NCBI GenBank assembly: GCA_002335055.1
Contig: DDCH01000011.1
Location: 187,753 to 251,752, forward strand
Source of the DNA: Sulfurimonas sp. UBA2011
Lineage (GTDB): Bacteria; Campylobacterota; Campylobacteria; Campylobacterales; Sulfurimonadaceae
Reading direction: 5' to 3'
Length of the DNA stretch: 64,000 bases
Shown here piece by piece: positions 55,477 through 64,000 of the stretch. The notes below the pieces were generated by a model. It was not told where the DNA came from and did not search any database. It was given only the letters and a program-made list of their open reading frames with translations. Positions within the stretch are counted from its first letter, which is position 1. Each line of letters opens with the position of its first letter. The translations under genes were made by a program, and so were the position numbers.

Positions 55477-56028
55477 TTACTCCATACCTCGTTTCATCAT
55501 CTCTTCGTGATAAAGTTTTTCATGTAATATGTCAAACTCATCAGTACCTGGAATATATCTCTTTTTATAAGAACGGATTTTATCCATTACAGCATCTTCT
55601 ATTTCAGATGAATCAGCAATAAAACCTGTTATTGCATTATAAATAATGTTTTTAATACGGTTTTCTGTTACCTCAAAATGAATAAGGTCTTCTTCATATA
55701 ATTCATCAAGAATTTTATGGCTAATATCTGAAAAACGCTCTTCATAGTTTAGGATAACACCAAACTCAGGTGCCAGTTTTTTCTTAATCATAAAGAAAAG
55801 TTGACGTTCATCTACTAGTTGAAACTCTATCTCTTCTTCATTCTCTTCACAAATCAAATCTACTTTATCTTCTAAAGCAATCTCTTGTTTTACATTTTCT
55901 TCAAGTACTTTAACCGCTTCACTTGCTACAGGTTCTAAACCCTTAGTCATTGTTACAACACCGCTTTTATTTAAATCAATTGCAATTTTGCTAGATATAT
56001 GAGGAATAGTTTTGAGTGATAGTTTCAT
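55477..56028 (-). CDS. DUF507-family protein
   Basis: 183 residues. Two similar halves, each with a long acidic, helical region and a basic conserved patch (RIKNIIYNAITGF near residue 115). DUF507 occurs in Campylobacterota and Aquificota, and the function is unknown. Between motE-like and carA, in the order I recall from C. jejuni. No signal peptide or membrane helix; cytoplasmic. Confidence 0.8.
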   Translation of the reverse strand: MKLSLKTIPHISSKIAIDLNKSGVVTMTKGLEPVASEAVKVLEENVKQEIALEDKVDLICEENEEEIEFQLVDERQLFFMIKKKLAPEFGVILNYEERFSDISHKILDELYEEDLIHFEVTENRIKNIIYNAITGFIADSSEIEDAVMDKIRSYKKRYIPGTDEFDILHEKLYHEEMMKRGME

Positions 56029-56113
56029 GAGCGAGTACCCTACTTATTTATTAAATTTGTACATTTTACTATAAGTAAGGTAAAAATCTTATTAGAGCAA
56101 GAGAAGTCTAATA

Positions 56114-56623
56114 TTATTTGCTTAAAAGTTGTGTTAATTCTGAGGCTTTTTTTGTATCCATCTTTGTTAAAATTTTTCCTACAACCTTTGGTTTGAGTGA
56201 TTGTAAAATCATTATTGCATCATTTGAAGCCATATCTGAGAGAATTGCTGAAGCTGCCGCTGGTTTCATTTTTGAAAATGTTTGAGCAATTTTACTCATT
56301 TTTATACTTTTAAGTTCTTTGAGTGTTGCTTCATATCTGTGCATCATCTTTTGGATATTTTTCTCTTTTTGTATTGTATTCGCTAGTTTAATATCAACTT
56401 CTTCTTCTTGTATAGAGAGTTTTTCTCCCTTTTGTTTGAGTAATTCTTCTGTTGCAATTTTAAGCGCACTTAAGGCTTGCTTTTGCTCATCAATACGCTC
56501 TAACTCAACAAGGAGTTCATTTTTTCTCTCTTTAAAAATCTCTGTACACTCAAACAGTCTATCACTCGTTTGTAATGAAAATAGTGATGATGCTAATAGT
56601 GCAATAAGTAGTAGTAATTTCAA
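56114..56623 (-). CDS. MotE-like protein with MgtE N-terminal-type domain
   Basis: 169 residues: a signal or anchor (about 1-17), a coiled coil (about 30-105) and a C-terminal domain MKPAAASAILSDMASNDAI with VVGKILTKMDTKKAS. This architecture matches MotE, a periplasmic chaperone of the flagellar motor protein MotC in Campylobacterota/Helicobacter. The neighbouring gene resembles fliJ, which supports a flagellar role. Its start overlaps fliJ-like by 4 bp (ATGA). Confidence 0.75.
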   Translation of the reverse strand: MKLLLLIALLASSLFSLQTSDRLFECTEIFKERKNELLVELERIDEQKQALSALKIATEELLKQKGEKLSIQEEEVDIKLANTIQKEKNIQKMMHRYEATLKELKSIKMSKIAQTFSKMKPAAASAILSDMASNDAIMILQSLKPKVVGKILTKMDTKKASELTQLLSK

Positions 56624-57054
56624 GAAATTTCCTTTGTAATATTACTTTTTTTATAAGTCATAAGTGCTATTTCATCTAACTCTTTTGCCTCTTCACGTTT
56701 TCGTTTTAACAGTATTCCTTTTATCTCTGCTAACTCAAGATAGTTAAACTTCTCATATTCTACCATATCTAATTTTAGTTGTGCTGATGCATTGCGAATC
56801 TCATTTCGAGCAAACGCAGTCCACTCTTGGTTGTGCTGGATTATAGCTCTTTGTGAGTCTAAAAGTGTACGTGCAGATAAAAAGTCCGATATTTGTCCAC
56901 TAGTCGGAGAAGGAATATTTTGAAGTTCAATAAATGAGAGTTCTAGTGCAACTAGTGCACTATTTAAATTAGCATTCGCACCTTGAAGCACTCGTTCACT
57001 TTTTTGCATAATGTTCTTTTTAACACTTACAAGTGAGGTATATCGTGTCTTCAT
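56620..57054 (-). CDS. FliJ-like flagellar export coiled-coil protein
   Basis: 144 residues, almost all charged coiled-coil (KKNIMQKSERVLQ and KLDMVEYEKFNYLELAEIKG, the latter split YEKFNYLEL and AEIKG), with no signal peptide. Size and helical pattern fit FliJ, the stalk-like part of the flagellar type III ATPase complex. FliJ is poorly conserved, so the identity rests on context as well: it is coupled to motE-like and lies next to purA, the order I recall in C. jejuni. Confidence 0.65.
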   Translation of the reverse strand: MKTRYTSLVSVKKNIMQKSERVLQGANANLNSALVALELSFIELQNIPSPTSGQISDFLSARTLLDSQRAIIQHNQEWTAFARNEIRNASAQLKLDMVEYEKFNYLELAEIKGILLKRKREEAKELDEIALMTYKKSNITKEIS

Positions 57055-57067
57055 GGTTTATAAGCCT

Positions 57068-58315
57068 TTAGAGGATTATTGTATCATCTCTTTCAGGTGA
57101 TGTAGAAATTATTCCAACTTTTGTTTTACTGATTTCTTCTATAGTTTTTACAAAGTCTTGTGCATCTTTAGGAAGTGCATCAAAAGTTCTAGCACCTACT
57201 GAGTTGTTCCAGCCTTTGAAAGTTTTATAAATAGGTGTAACATCATCAAGGTTTGATGGCATATAGTCAATAGTCTCACCATTAAGCTCATAAGCTACAC
57301 AAAGTTTCACTTCATCAAAGCCATCAAGAACATCAAGTTTCATAAGTGCTAGTTCATCACAACCATTTAAACGTGCTGCATGACGAGTAGCAACCGCATC
57401 AAACCAACCACATCTTCTTGCACGGCCAGTTGTAGTACCAAACTCATTTCCTTGTTCACCTAAACGCTGACCATCTTTACCAAAGTCTTCAGATGGGAAA
57501 GGTCCATTACCAACGCGTGTACAGTAAGCCTTAACAATACCGATAACTTTACCAATATCTTTAGGGTTGATACCAAGACCAGTACAAGCACCAGCAGATA
57601 CTGTTGCAGATGAAGTCACATATGGATAAGTTCCATGATCGATATCAAGAAGAGTACCCTGAGCACCCTCTAAAAGAATCTTTTTGTTTTCATCAAGAGC
57701 TTTCCAGATAAGTTGTGTTGTATCTGTGATAAAAGGAGCTAACTTCTCTTTATAACCTTCTATTTCAGCTAAAAGTTCTGCTTCTTTAGGAGTGTCTATC
57801 TCATAAATGTCAAAAATTTGTCTGTTTTGCTCAAAATACTCAATAATAGAAGCAGTAAGTTTTTTAGGATTTAAAAGCTCTCCAACACGAAAACCAGTAC
57901 GGTTGATCTTGTCAGCATAAGCAGGCCCAATTCCCTTACCAGTAGTACCAATAGCTTTGTCACCTTTAAGGCGCTCTTTGGCTTGGTCTATAAGTGCATG
58001 GTAGTAAAGGTTTAAGTGTGCTTTATCAGAGATAAAAAGACGACCTTCTAAACCTTCAAATTGAACCATCTCTTTGATGATAGACTCAGGAGATAAAACT
58101 ACACCATTTCCAACTACATTTATAGCCTTTGGATTAAGTACTCCAGAAGGTACTAGGTGAAGTGCAAACTTAACACCATCTACCCAGATAGTATGTCCAG
58201 CATTATGACCACCTTGTGAACGGCATACCATATCGTACTCACAAGCTAATCTATCAACTATCTTACCCTTACCTTCATCACCCCATTGAATTCCTACTAT
58301 TAAATCTGCTTTCAC
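57068..58315 (-). CDS. purA: Adenylosuccinate synthetase
   Basis: Joins IMP and aspartate with GTP hydrolysis, first step from IMP to AMP. The 415-residue sequence begins with the P-loop-like [11 protein letters not shown] and includes [34 protein letters not shown], and [14 protein letters not shown]. Length is normal. Its start shares one base with the hisZ stop (TAATG), and the downstream fliJ-like gene is 13 bp away. Confidence 0.98.
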   Translation of the reverse strand: MKADLIVGIQWGDEGKGKIVDRLACEYDMVCRSQGGHNAGHTIWVDGVKFALHLVPSGVLNPKAINVVGNGVVLSPESIIKEMVQFEGLEGRLFISDKAHLNLYYHALIDQAKERLKGDKAIGTTGKGIGPAYADKINRTGFRVGELLNPKKLTASIIEYFEQNRQIFDIYEIDTPKEAELLAEIEGYKEKLAPFITDTTQLIWKALDENKKILLEGAQGTLLDIDHGTYPYVTSSATVSAGACTGLGINPKDIGKVIGIVKAYCTRVGNGPFPSEDFGKDGQRLGEQGNEFGTTTGRARRCGWFDAVATRHAARLNGCDELALMKLDVLDGFDEVKLCVAYELNGETIDYMPSNLDDVTPIYKTFKGWNNSVGARTFDALPKDAQDFVKTIEEISKTKVGIISTSPERDDTIIL

Positions 58316-59172
58316 TATATTTCCTTACTTATTATTTCTTCACAAACAGCGTCTGTGTATATTGCAAAACCTACTGATGTTAGGTCTTCATTCTTATATC
58401 TTCCACCACGTGCAAAAACTTCATTGCCAGCAATACATCTAAAAAATACTTCATCGTAATAAAGCATTTTTGCATAGTACATTGGTGCTAAAACTGTGTT
58501 ATCACATGTCATATCACTGCAGAGATTTTTCATCTTTTGAAGTTCAGCTACAATCTCCTTAGGAGCAATTGCCATCACTTCATTAATCTGATCTGCATAC
58601 TGTAAGTAAACTAGTTTTGTTAACCATTCTACCTTAAGACTTATAAACTTATCTATGTTAATGTGTTTAAAATCTTCTATACTCAAAGTATCAAACATCT
58701 CTACTAATAACTCAGGTATTTTAATATTTGAGATTTGAATAAGTGGTTTAACATCCAACTTATCAAAAATCTTTGTTGCCAAGTCTAAAACACTAGAGAG
58801 TTTTTTCTCACCCATAAACTCCACACCAACTTGATACTGCTCAGTAGTTGGGTATGTAACAACAGGCTGGATATAAAACCATTTTTTATGCTCTGTATTT
58901 GTACCTAATCTCTTCTCGATTATACGAACCACATCTATAGTAGAGTCTGCACGAAGAGAGATAGAGTTATTCTCTGCATCATTAACACGAATGAGTTGGC
59001 GCTTATCTGCTATGCTTAAGTGCTGGTGATATGAGAACATAGGTGTAACTATCTCTTCAAAACCATTTGCATCAAGTATCTCACTTGCTATATTTTCTAT
59101 ACGGCGTTTTACTTTCGCAGTTGCACCAAAGTATAACTTACTCCCATTAGGGATTTCATGTTCAAGTATCAT
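58315..59172 (-). CDS. hisZ: ATP phosphoribosyltransferase regulatory subunit HisZ-like
   Basis: 285-residue class II tRNA synthetase-like protein, a catalytically inactive HisRS relative that activates the short form of HisG. Recognisable: the [24 protein letters not shown] motif (split: [11 protein letters not shown] and [10 protein letters not shown]), [13 protein letters not shown] near residue 78, and QVGVEFMGE. The HisRS tRNA anticodon domain is missing. It is linked to purA and to the aminotransferase gene by one-base overlaps. hisG is not in the window. Divergence means a HisZ-like function other than histidine synthesis cannot be excluded. Confidence 0.85.
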   Translation of the reverse strand: MILEHEIPNGSKLYFGATAKVKRRIENIASEILDANGFEEIVTPMFSYHQHLSIADKRQLIRVNDAENNSISLRADSTIDVVRIIEKRLGTNTEHKKWFYIQPVVTYPTTEQYQVGVEFMGEKKLSSVLDLATKIFDKLDVKPLIQISNIKIPELLVEMFDTLSIEDFKHINIDKFISLKVEWLTKLVYLQYADQINEVMAIAPKEIVAELQKMKNLCSDMTCDNTVLAPMYYAKMLYYDEVFFRCIAGNEVFARGGRYKNEDLTSVGFAIYTDAVCEEIISKEI

Positions 59173-60284
59173 TATTTACCCATTCCAAAAGTGATTTCAT
59201 TAAAGATCTTGTTAGCAGTTCCATCATAAGCACGACGGCCTAGTTTTGCTAAACATAACTCAACTGCGTTTACAACCCAAGCCATCTCATAGTTAGAGAT
59301 AAGACCCATTTGGTTTATTCTAAAAATCTTACCCTTAAGGTGATCTTGCCCACCAGCAACATTCACCTCAAAGTCAGTTTTTAAAAGATTTCTAATTTCT
59401 GCTGCATTTTCATCATCAACAGTACTCATAGATGCAGCTGGAGTTGATGGATAGATATGTAAACCTATCGCCTCTAATGCAGAACTTACTGCGTCTGCAC
59501 GAGTTGCAGTATCTGCATATAACTTCTCTATCCCACCATTAGCTTCAATAGTTTCTAAAACTTCTAAAAGTCCGATAGTTAAAGTAGTTGCTGCTGTATA
59601 AGCTGTAGTATTTTGGCGCTGCTTCTTAATCTCAGATGCGAGATTTAAGTAGTAACCTATACCAGAACCTATGGTTTCAATTGCTGCGTTACTTAAACCT
59701 AAAATAGCTAAACCAGGTGGTAACATAAGTGCTTTTTGACTTCCAGCGATTAAACAGTCGATATTAGAAACATCGATAGATTCAACACCAACAGCAGTAA
59801 TACCATCAGCGATAATCATAATCTTCGGATTTATAGCTTTAACAGCTTTTGCTAACTCTTCAACTGGATGGCGAAGTCCACCTGCTGATTCACTTATCTG
59901 TACTGCAATTGCATCAATGTCAGAGTTATTTTTTACTGCGTTTACAATCGATTCAATAGAAACAGCTGTATTCCACTCGTTTTTAATCTCTTCATTTTTA
60001 AGTCCATGAGACAAAGCTATTTTTCCAAAACGCTCACCAAACTTTCCAGAGTTAACAGAAAGTAGTGTGTTTTTACAAAGATTAATCACTGCAGCTTCCA
60101 TAGCACCTGTACCAGATGAGGCAATCATAATTACCTCATCAGTTTTAAAAAGGTTAAAAAGATGCTTACGTGTTTTCTCAAATATAGCTTCAAATTCTGG
60201 AGTACGGTGATGCATAGTCTCATCAGACATGGCATTACGAACATTTTGTGGAACTGGAGTTGGACCGGGTGTAAAAAGTAACAT
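59172..60284 (-). CDS. Class V aminotransferase (serine-glyoxylate/alanine-glyoxylate type)
   Basis: 370-residue PLP enzyme. N-terminal FTPGPTPVPQNV and HHRTPEF are typical of the AGXT/SGA group. The PLP lysine lies in AGSQKALMLPPGLA near residue 193, with the aspartate of ADGITAVGVE just before. Close relatives move amino groups among alanine, serine and glyoxylate or phosphoserine. The substrate is not settled. It begins the run aminotransferase-hisZ-purA, coupled by one-base overlaps. Confidence 0.88.
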   Translation of the reverse strand: MLLFTPGPTPVPQNVRNAMSDETMHHRTPEFEAIFEKTRKHLFNLFKTDEVIMIASSGTGAMEAAVINLCKNTLLSVNSGKFGERFGKIALSHGLKNEEIKNEWNTAVSIESIVNAVKNNSDIDAIAVQISESAGGLRHPVEELAKAVKAINPKIMIIADGITAVGVESIDVSNIDCLIAGSQKALMLPPGLAILGLSNAAIETIGSGIGYYLNLASEIKKQRQNTTAYTAATTLTIGLLEVLETIEANGGIEKLYADTATRADAVSSALEAIGLHIYPSTPAASMSTVDDENAAEIRNLLKTDFEVNVAGGQDHLKGKIFRINQMGLISNYEMAWVVNAVELCLAKLGRRAYDGTANKIFNEITFGMGK

Positions 60285-60407
60285 ATAATTTCCTATACGA
60301 TATTTAGCTTTACTAAAAAAGCTTGTTTAAAATAAAACCTCGTATTATATCGAAATAAATTTAATTTAATATTTCAGCAATCATCTACTTTATGATAAAA
60401 TACCTTT

Positions 60408-60413
60408 TATAAT
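60408..60413 (+). promoter_or_regulatory. Likely -10 element of uppP
   Basis: TATAAT 31 bp upstream of the uppP start ATG at 60444; AGGAAA ribosome site follows. Confidence 0.45.
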
Positions 60414-60443
60414 CGCTAAAATCAACTATATACTAGGAAATAA

Positions 60444-61214
60444 ATGGATATTATCAACACTATAATTTTAGGAATCATCGAAGGTTTTACAGAATTTTTA
60501 CCTATATCTTCTACTGGTCACCTTATTGTTGCGAGTGAATTCTTAGGTTTGGAGCAGACAAATGTTACAAAAGCATTTGAGGTAATCATTCAATTTGCTG
60601 CTATTTTAGCCGTATATTTTAACTACCAAGACAAATTTACTATCAAAAAGATTGACCTATGGACTAAGGTGTTTTTAGCATTTCTTCCTATTGGAACGGT
60701 TGGTTTTATTTTTTCACACCAAATCAAAGAACTCTTTTCTATCAATATCGTTGCAATAATGTTTATAGTCGGTGGTATTATCTTTTTAATTGTAGAGAAA
60801 TTTTTTATCCCTAAAGAGAGTGAGCAGATAGATGATGTTGAGTCTGTTACTTACAAACAAGCCTTAGTTATAGGTTTTGCTCAAGTTTTTGCTCTTATTC
60901 CTGGTACTTCTCGAGCAGGTTCGACTATCATAGGTGCTCTACTTGTAAAACTAAGTCGCAAAGCGAGTGCTGAGTTTAGTTTCTTACTCGCATTTCCTGT
61001 TATGAGTGCAGTGACAGCTTATGACCTACTCAAACACTATACAGAGTTTGATACACAACACCTTCTCTCTTTAGGTATAGGATTTGTAGTTTCATTCCTT
61101 GTTGCTTTTATCACTATCAAGTTATTTTTAAAATTTTTAGAGAAGTTTACTTTTGTGGCATTTGGAATATATAGAATTATTTTTGGAATAGCACTCTTAA
61201 TAATCTTTAATTAG
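60444..61214 (+). CDS. uppP: Undecaprenyl-diphosphatase
   Basis: Membrane phosphatase that recycles the lipid carrier for cell-wall and surface glycans; it is also known as BacA. 256 residues with seven or eight helices. The catalytic motifs are [15 protein letters not shown] near residue 14 and [10 protein letters not shown] near 150. Length normal. It stands alone, convergent with rdgB. Confidence 0.97.
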   Translation: MDIINTIILGIIEGFTEFLPISSTGHLIVASEFLGLEQTNVTKAFEVIIQFAAILAVYFNYQDKFTIKKIDLWTKVFLAFLPIGTVGFIFSHQIKELFSINIVAIMFIVGGIIFLIVEKFFIPKESEQIDDVESVTYKQALVIGFAQVFALIPGTSRAGSTIIGALLVKLSRKASAEFSFLLAFPVMSAVTAYDLLKHYTEFDTQHLLSLGIGFVVSFLVAFITIKLFLKFLEKFTFVAFGIYRIIFGIALLIIFN

Positions 61215-61297
61215 TGGAATCAACTTTACTTTAATTTTCTTAACATCCAATGTTAACTGATTTAGAAAAAAAGTTTTGTAAATTGAGTGTTAAATTT

Positions 61298-61885
61298 TTA
61301 TAATGTTTTAAGAACTTTTCTCGCAAGAGATAAAGCCTTGGAGCGATGAGATAGTTTTCTCTTTGTCTCATCATCTAACTGACCTAGAGTTTTATCAAAA
61401 CCAAGTGGTATAAACATAGGATCATATCCAAACCCACCCTCACCTTGTGCCTCAGTAAGTGCCGTTCCATACATCCACCCATGCACAGTCCTCTCAACAT
61501 CTTTTGTAACAATAGCCATAGCTGCTGTATAAAACGCAGGTGAACTATCTACTCCAGTTGCTTTGATGTTTTTCATAAGAGTTTGAAGGTTATCTTTATC
61601 AGTAGCATCTTCGCCCCCATAACGAGCACTATAAATTCCAGGTGCACCATTTAGGGCATCTACACTTATACCACTATCATCGGCAAGTACTATGACATTC
61701 TCATCATCCAGTGCCTTAAAGACTGCATGTGCTTTTAGCAAGGCATTATCTTTAAAAGTATCAGCATCTTCAACAATTTCAAACTCATCAATGAGCTCAG
61801 TATAGGGAACAACTTCAAAATCCTCACACATTGCTTTTATCTCTCGTACTTTTCCCTTGTTGGATGTAGCTAAAACTAGTTTCAA
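61298..61885 (-). CDS. rdgB: dITP/XTP pyrophosphatase
   Basis: 195-residue housecleaning enzyme that removes non-canonical purine triphosphates such as dITP. N-terminal LVLATSNKGKVREI and the internal VLADDSGISVDALNGAPGIYSARYGG (split: LADDSGISVDAL, PGIYSARYGG) and EGGFGYDPMFIP are diagnostic. It is alone on its strand, followed by a decayed gene remnant at 61920. Confidence 0.97.
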   Translation of the reverse strand: MKLVLATSNKGKVREIKAMCEDFEVVPYTELIDEFEIVEDADTFKDNALLKAHAVFKALDDENVIVLADDSGISVDALNGAPGIYSARYGGEDATDKDNLQTLMKNIKATGVDSSPAFYTAAMAIVTKDVERTVHGWMYGTALTEAQGEGGFGYDPMFIPLGFDKTLGQLDDETKRKLSHRSKALSLARKVLKTL

Positions 61886-61919
61886 ATTATTTCCTTCATT
61901 TAAAGAATTATTTTACTCT

Positions 61920-62076
61920 TCAAAAATTAAATGTATAATCAGACATGTAATCTGCATATTCTTTAAGTAATTCCAAAATTGTATCTAATCTAACTAAAAA
62001 TATATCTACAACATAAGGGTCAAACTAATATCCTTTCTCTTCTTTACTTTTCTATAGACCATAGATCTTTATTCAC
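61920..62076 (-). pseudogene. Remnant of an HD-GYP domain gene
   Basis: The 362-bp gap between rdgB and the MFS gene holds two decayed coding pieces on the minus strand. One frame (62076-62044) reads VNKDLWSIEK then stops. Another frame (about 62048-61920) reads KEEKGY, a stop at 62027-62025, then FDPYVVDIFL and about 24 further residues to a TGA at 61922-61920. Together they match the C-terminal end of HD-GYP cyclic-di-GMP phosphodiesterases (K-x-x-W-S-x-E-K ... F-D-P-x-x-V-D-x-F-L). The domain's catalytic part is lost. Confidence 0.55.
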
Positions 62077-62247
62077 TGAAGGAATTATATTGAATTTCTA
62101 ATAATCACCACTCGTTTATGTCACAATGCTTATCAATAGAGTATCAAATCTTAATATAGTGTAATATTCTATAAATTTATCTGTAAAAAAGCTTCTATAA
62201 ACATTATTTTAAATATACTATCTTAACTATACTATAAAGGTCTACAT

Positions 62248-63573
62248 ATGTTTAAAAAAGTGTTTCCACTCTCATCTATAATTTTCTTAAGATTTTTAGG
62301 ATTATTTTTAGTTTTACCTGTTCTCTCAGTTTATGCACTCGATCTTGAAGGTGCTACACCTTTTCTTGTCGGTATTATCGTTGGTGGTTATGCACTAACT
62401 CAGGCTATTTTTCAACTTCCTTTTGGAATGTTAAGTGATAAGATAGGTCGTAAACCAACTATCCTTTTTGGTCTTATCATCTTCATCGTAGGTTCTCTTA
62501 TCTGTGCTTATTCTGATGACATTTACATGCTTATGTTTGGTCGTTTCCTTCAAGGTGCTGGAGCAATTGGTTCAGTTGCTACTGCAATGGTTTCTGACCT
62601 TGTTGAAGAAGAAAAACGTGGTAAAGCAATGGCTATTATGGGTGGATTCATCGCTATGAGTTTTGCTCTTGCTATGGGTCTTGGTCCGGTTATAGCTTCT
62701 AGCTACGGTATCAGTACTATATTTTTTATTACTACTGTACTTGCTACTGTATCTATTGTTATTCTTTTTACTAAGGTTCCAACGCCTCCAAAAATCAGAC
62801 ATGTTTACCATGATGATTCAAAAACTTTAGACATTTTAAAAGATAACAACCTCTTAAATATGATTATCATAAATACACTCCAAAAAGGTCTTATGACTAT
62901 GGCATTTGTACTTATCCCTATCATTCTTACAAAAGAGCAGTATGGTTTTAATTGGGAAAAGTCAGAGTTATGGATGGCATACTTACCAGCTATGATTGCA
63001 GGTCTTATTGCTATGGGTCCAGCTGCTGTTTTTGGCGAGAAGAAAAATATCCCTAAACAGATATTTCTTTTATCAATCGTTCTTTTCTTAGCATCTTTTA
63101 TCATTATGGGTTTCACAAATGACAGTACAGTTTTTGTAATCGGTGTAGTTTTATTCTTTGTTGGATTTAACATGATGGAACCACTTGTTCAGTCTATGAT
63201 CTCTAAGTTTGCAAAAGTACACCAAAAAGGTGCTGCTCTTGGTATATCTAACTCATCTGCATACTTCGCAACTTTCTTAGGTGGAACATTTGCAGGTATC
63301 TACCTTGACTTTAGTGATAGAGAAACACTTACAGCAAGTGTTGCAGGTATCATCGTTTTATGGTTAATTTGGACTGCACTAAAGCTTCAAAACCCAACAA
63401 GACACTCTCACCTATACATAAGTGAAGATGATGTTGATTTTGACAAACTAGGTGCATTAGAAAACGAGCACATCGCAGAATGGTACATCAACGAGACAGA
63501 AAACCTTGTTGTTATCAAATATGTGAAAGATGCAATAGAAGAAGATGACTTAAAATCAAAGGTAATTAAATAA
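62248..63573 (+). CDS. MFS transporter
   Basis: 441-residue major facilitator with 12 membrane helices. The A-motif GMLSDKIGRKP is in the first cytoplasmic loop; MLMFGRFLQGAGAIG in helix IV is typical of drug:H+ or related antiporters. Substrate unknown. The protein has an acidic C-terminal tail of about 60 residues after the last helix. Its stop TAA overlaps the next ATG by one base. Confidence 0.9.
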   Translation: MFKKVFPLSSIIFLRFLGLFLVLPVLSVYALDLEGATPFLVGIIVGGYALTQAIFQLPFGMLSDKIGRKPTILFGLIIFIVGSLICAYSDDIYMLMFGRFLQGAGAIGSVATAMVSDLVEEEKRGKAMAIMGGFIAMSFALAMGLGPVIASSYGISTIFFITTVLATVSIVILFTKVPTPPKIRHVYHDDSKTLDILKDNNLLNMIIINTLQKGLMTMAFVLIPIILTKEQYGFNWEKSELWMAYLPAMIAGLIAMGPAAVFGEKKNIPKQIFLLSIVLFLASFIIMGFTNDSTVFVIGVVLFFVGFNMMEPLVQSMISKFAKVHQKGAALGISNSSAYFATFLGGTFAGIYLDFSDRETLTASVAGIIVLWLIWTALKLQNPTRHSHLYISEDDVDFDKLGALENEHIAEWYINETENLVVIKYVKDAIEEDDLKSKVIK

Positions 63574-63794
63574 TGAGAATTAGTACTTCTGCACAAAACT
63601 GGACTCCAGAAGAATTATTTGATTTTGTGAAGGCTCAATATGCTCCCGTTGTTGAGTACAAGGGTGTTACTAATAATGCTGAGGAACAGTTTAAAAATTG
63701 GTATAAAAACTTAATAATAACTGGTTCAGATGAAGATTCTGAAGTTTATAATAAGCTTTTGAATGATTTTCTACCCTTTAAAATAGGAAAGTAA
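63573..63794 (+). CDS. Small protein of unknown function
   Basis: 73 residues, mixed acidic and aromatic (WTPEELFDFVKAQY, DDSEVYNKLLNDFLPFK in part). It starts within the MFS stop codon (TAATG), which suggests translational coupling. No signal peptide or membrane helix; no family recognised. It is followed in the same frame by TAA-TGA and a further open stretch (see 63798-63989). Confidence 0.55.
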   Translation: MRISTSAQNWTPEELFDFVKAQYAPVVEYKGVTNNAEEQFKNWYKNLIITGSDEDSEVYNKLLNDFLPFKIGK

Positions 63795-63797
63795 TGA

Positions 63798-63989
63798 GAA
63801 TGTATTAATGGTTTATTTAATCATATAAATAGTAGAAAAGTAGCTAGTAAATTTATTAAACGACTTAGAGCTATAACTTATTTAAAATGTAATAGCACAG
63901 AGAGTAGAAGACATCCTCATGTTATTACAGGCTATAGTCAATTAGCTAAAGAAAATATTTTATTTTCAGGTTATTCAATAAGTTATTAA
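63798..63989 (+). other. Open stretch after tandem stop codons, possibly coding
   Basis: Directly after TAA-TGA (63792-63797), in the same frame as the preceding gene, 63 codons run open to TAA 63987-63989. The translation (INGLFNHINSRKVASKF and on, including RRHPHVITGYSQLA) is basic and looks coding, but no ATG, GTG or TTG start is in frame at its beginning; ATT at 63804 is the nearest candidate. It may be a small gene, a fragment or chance. Confidence 0.25.
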
Positions 63990-64000
63990 AAAGGTAATTA

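Noticed and set aside
61240..61256. TTAACAT/ATGTTAA hairpin between uppP and rdgB as a terminator
   Set aside because: Seven weak pairs, a 3-nt loop and no T-run.
1..64000. CRISPR arrays, insertion sequences, prophage, tRNA or rRNA genes
   Set aside because: No spaced direct repeats, transposase or integrase frames, or clover-leaf sequences were seen on reading both strands; a tRNAscan or Rfam search could still find something I missed.

Overview
ORGANISM. The window is AT-rich, densely packed, mostly single-copy DNA with the gene content of a respiring, probably chemolithoautotrophic member of the Campylobacterota (former Epsilonproteobacteria), most like Sulfurimonas or a relative. This rests on: a petABC bc1 complex with a di-heme cytochrome c1; a ccoNOQP cbb3 oxidase followed by a DUF4006 protein, a TPM-like protein, FixH and AddB/AddA (the order I recall from Campylobacter jejuni); the order hisZ-purA-fliJ-like-motE-like-DUF507-carA, most of which I also recall from C. 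jejuni; a modA-TOBE-modB-modC operon; and two OprD-like porins. The genus is inference. LAYOUT. 0.1-1.8 kb: an AAA-type ATPase and RNase HII. 1.9-9.1 kb: a molybdopterin and 7-deazaguanine block (moeA-moaE-moaD, a second moeA on the other strand, then moaA-queE-queD and a membrane glycosyltransferase). 9.3-12.7 kb: an RDD protein, a structured intergenic region and petABC. 12.9-18.2 kb: mnmG, a 56-nt hairpin, a Sel1 protein, riboflavin synthase and RecQ; the last two have no canonical start codon. 18.2-27.4 kb: an outer-membrane barrel gene with a stop codon in its signal peptide, an MnmD-like methyltransferase, luxS, an iron alcohol dehydrogenase, a HAD phosphatase, a peptide-type binding protein, a DUF945 protein, alpha carbonic anhydrase and a porin. 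27.5-34.2 kb: ribosomal proteins S9 and L13, a frameshifted phosphoethanolamine transferase, a second porin and the molybdate importer. 34.2-54.3 kb is all on the minus strand: a Cys-rich Sel1 protein, an ABC-F ATPase, AddA/AddB, the cbb3 operon with accessory proteins including an overlooked 29-residue peptide, and a complete A2-type (YSHPAVY) caa3-type oxidase operon with two SCO proteins and heme farnesyltransferase. 54.3-60.3 kb: carA, DUF507, two flagellum-associated small proteins, purA, hisZ and a class V aminotransferase. 60.4-64 kb: uppP, rdgB, a decayed HD-GYP gene remnant, an MFS transporter and small unknown ORFs. HOW IT WORKS TOGETHER. Electrons from quinol pass through the bc1 complex to cytochrome c and then to two terminal oxidases encoded back to back: a high-affinity cbb3 and a low-affinity-type caa3 whose subunit II carries two c-heme modules. 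This suggests a life across a wide oxygen range. Molybdate import (modABC) and cofactor synthesis (moaA, moaD, moaE, two moeA) would serve molybdoenzymes outside the window. Alpha carbonic anhydrase fits inorganic-carbon use. MnmG and the MnmD-like enzyme act on the tRNA wobble uridine; queE and queD serve queuosine. UNUSUAL. No CRISPR array, insertion sequence, prophage, tRNA or rRNA gene was seen. The observations most worth checking are the ATT and ATC start codons of ribE and recQ, the hairpin upstream of mnmG, the small peptide in the cco operon, the caa3 operon and its odd subunits, a QueE with an enlarged cluster loop, and three disrupted genes.
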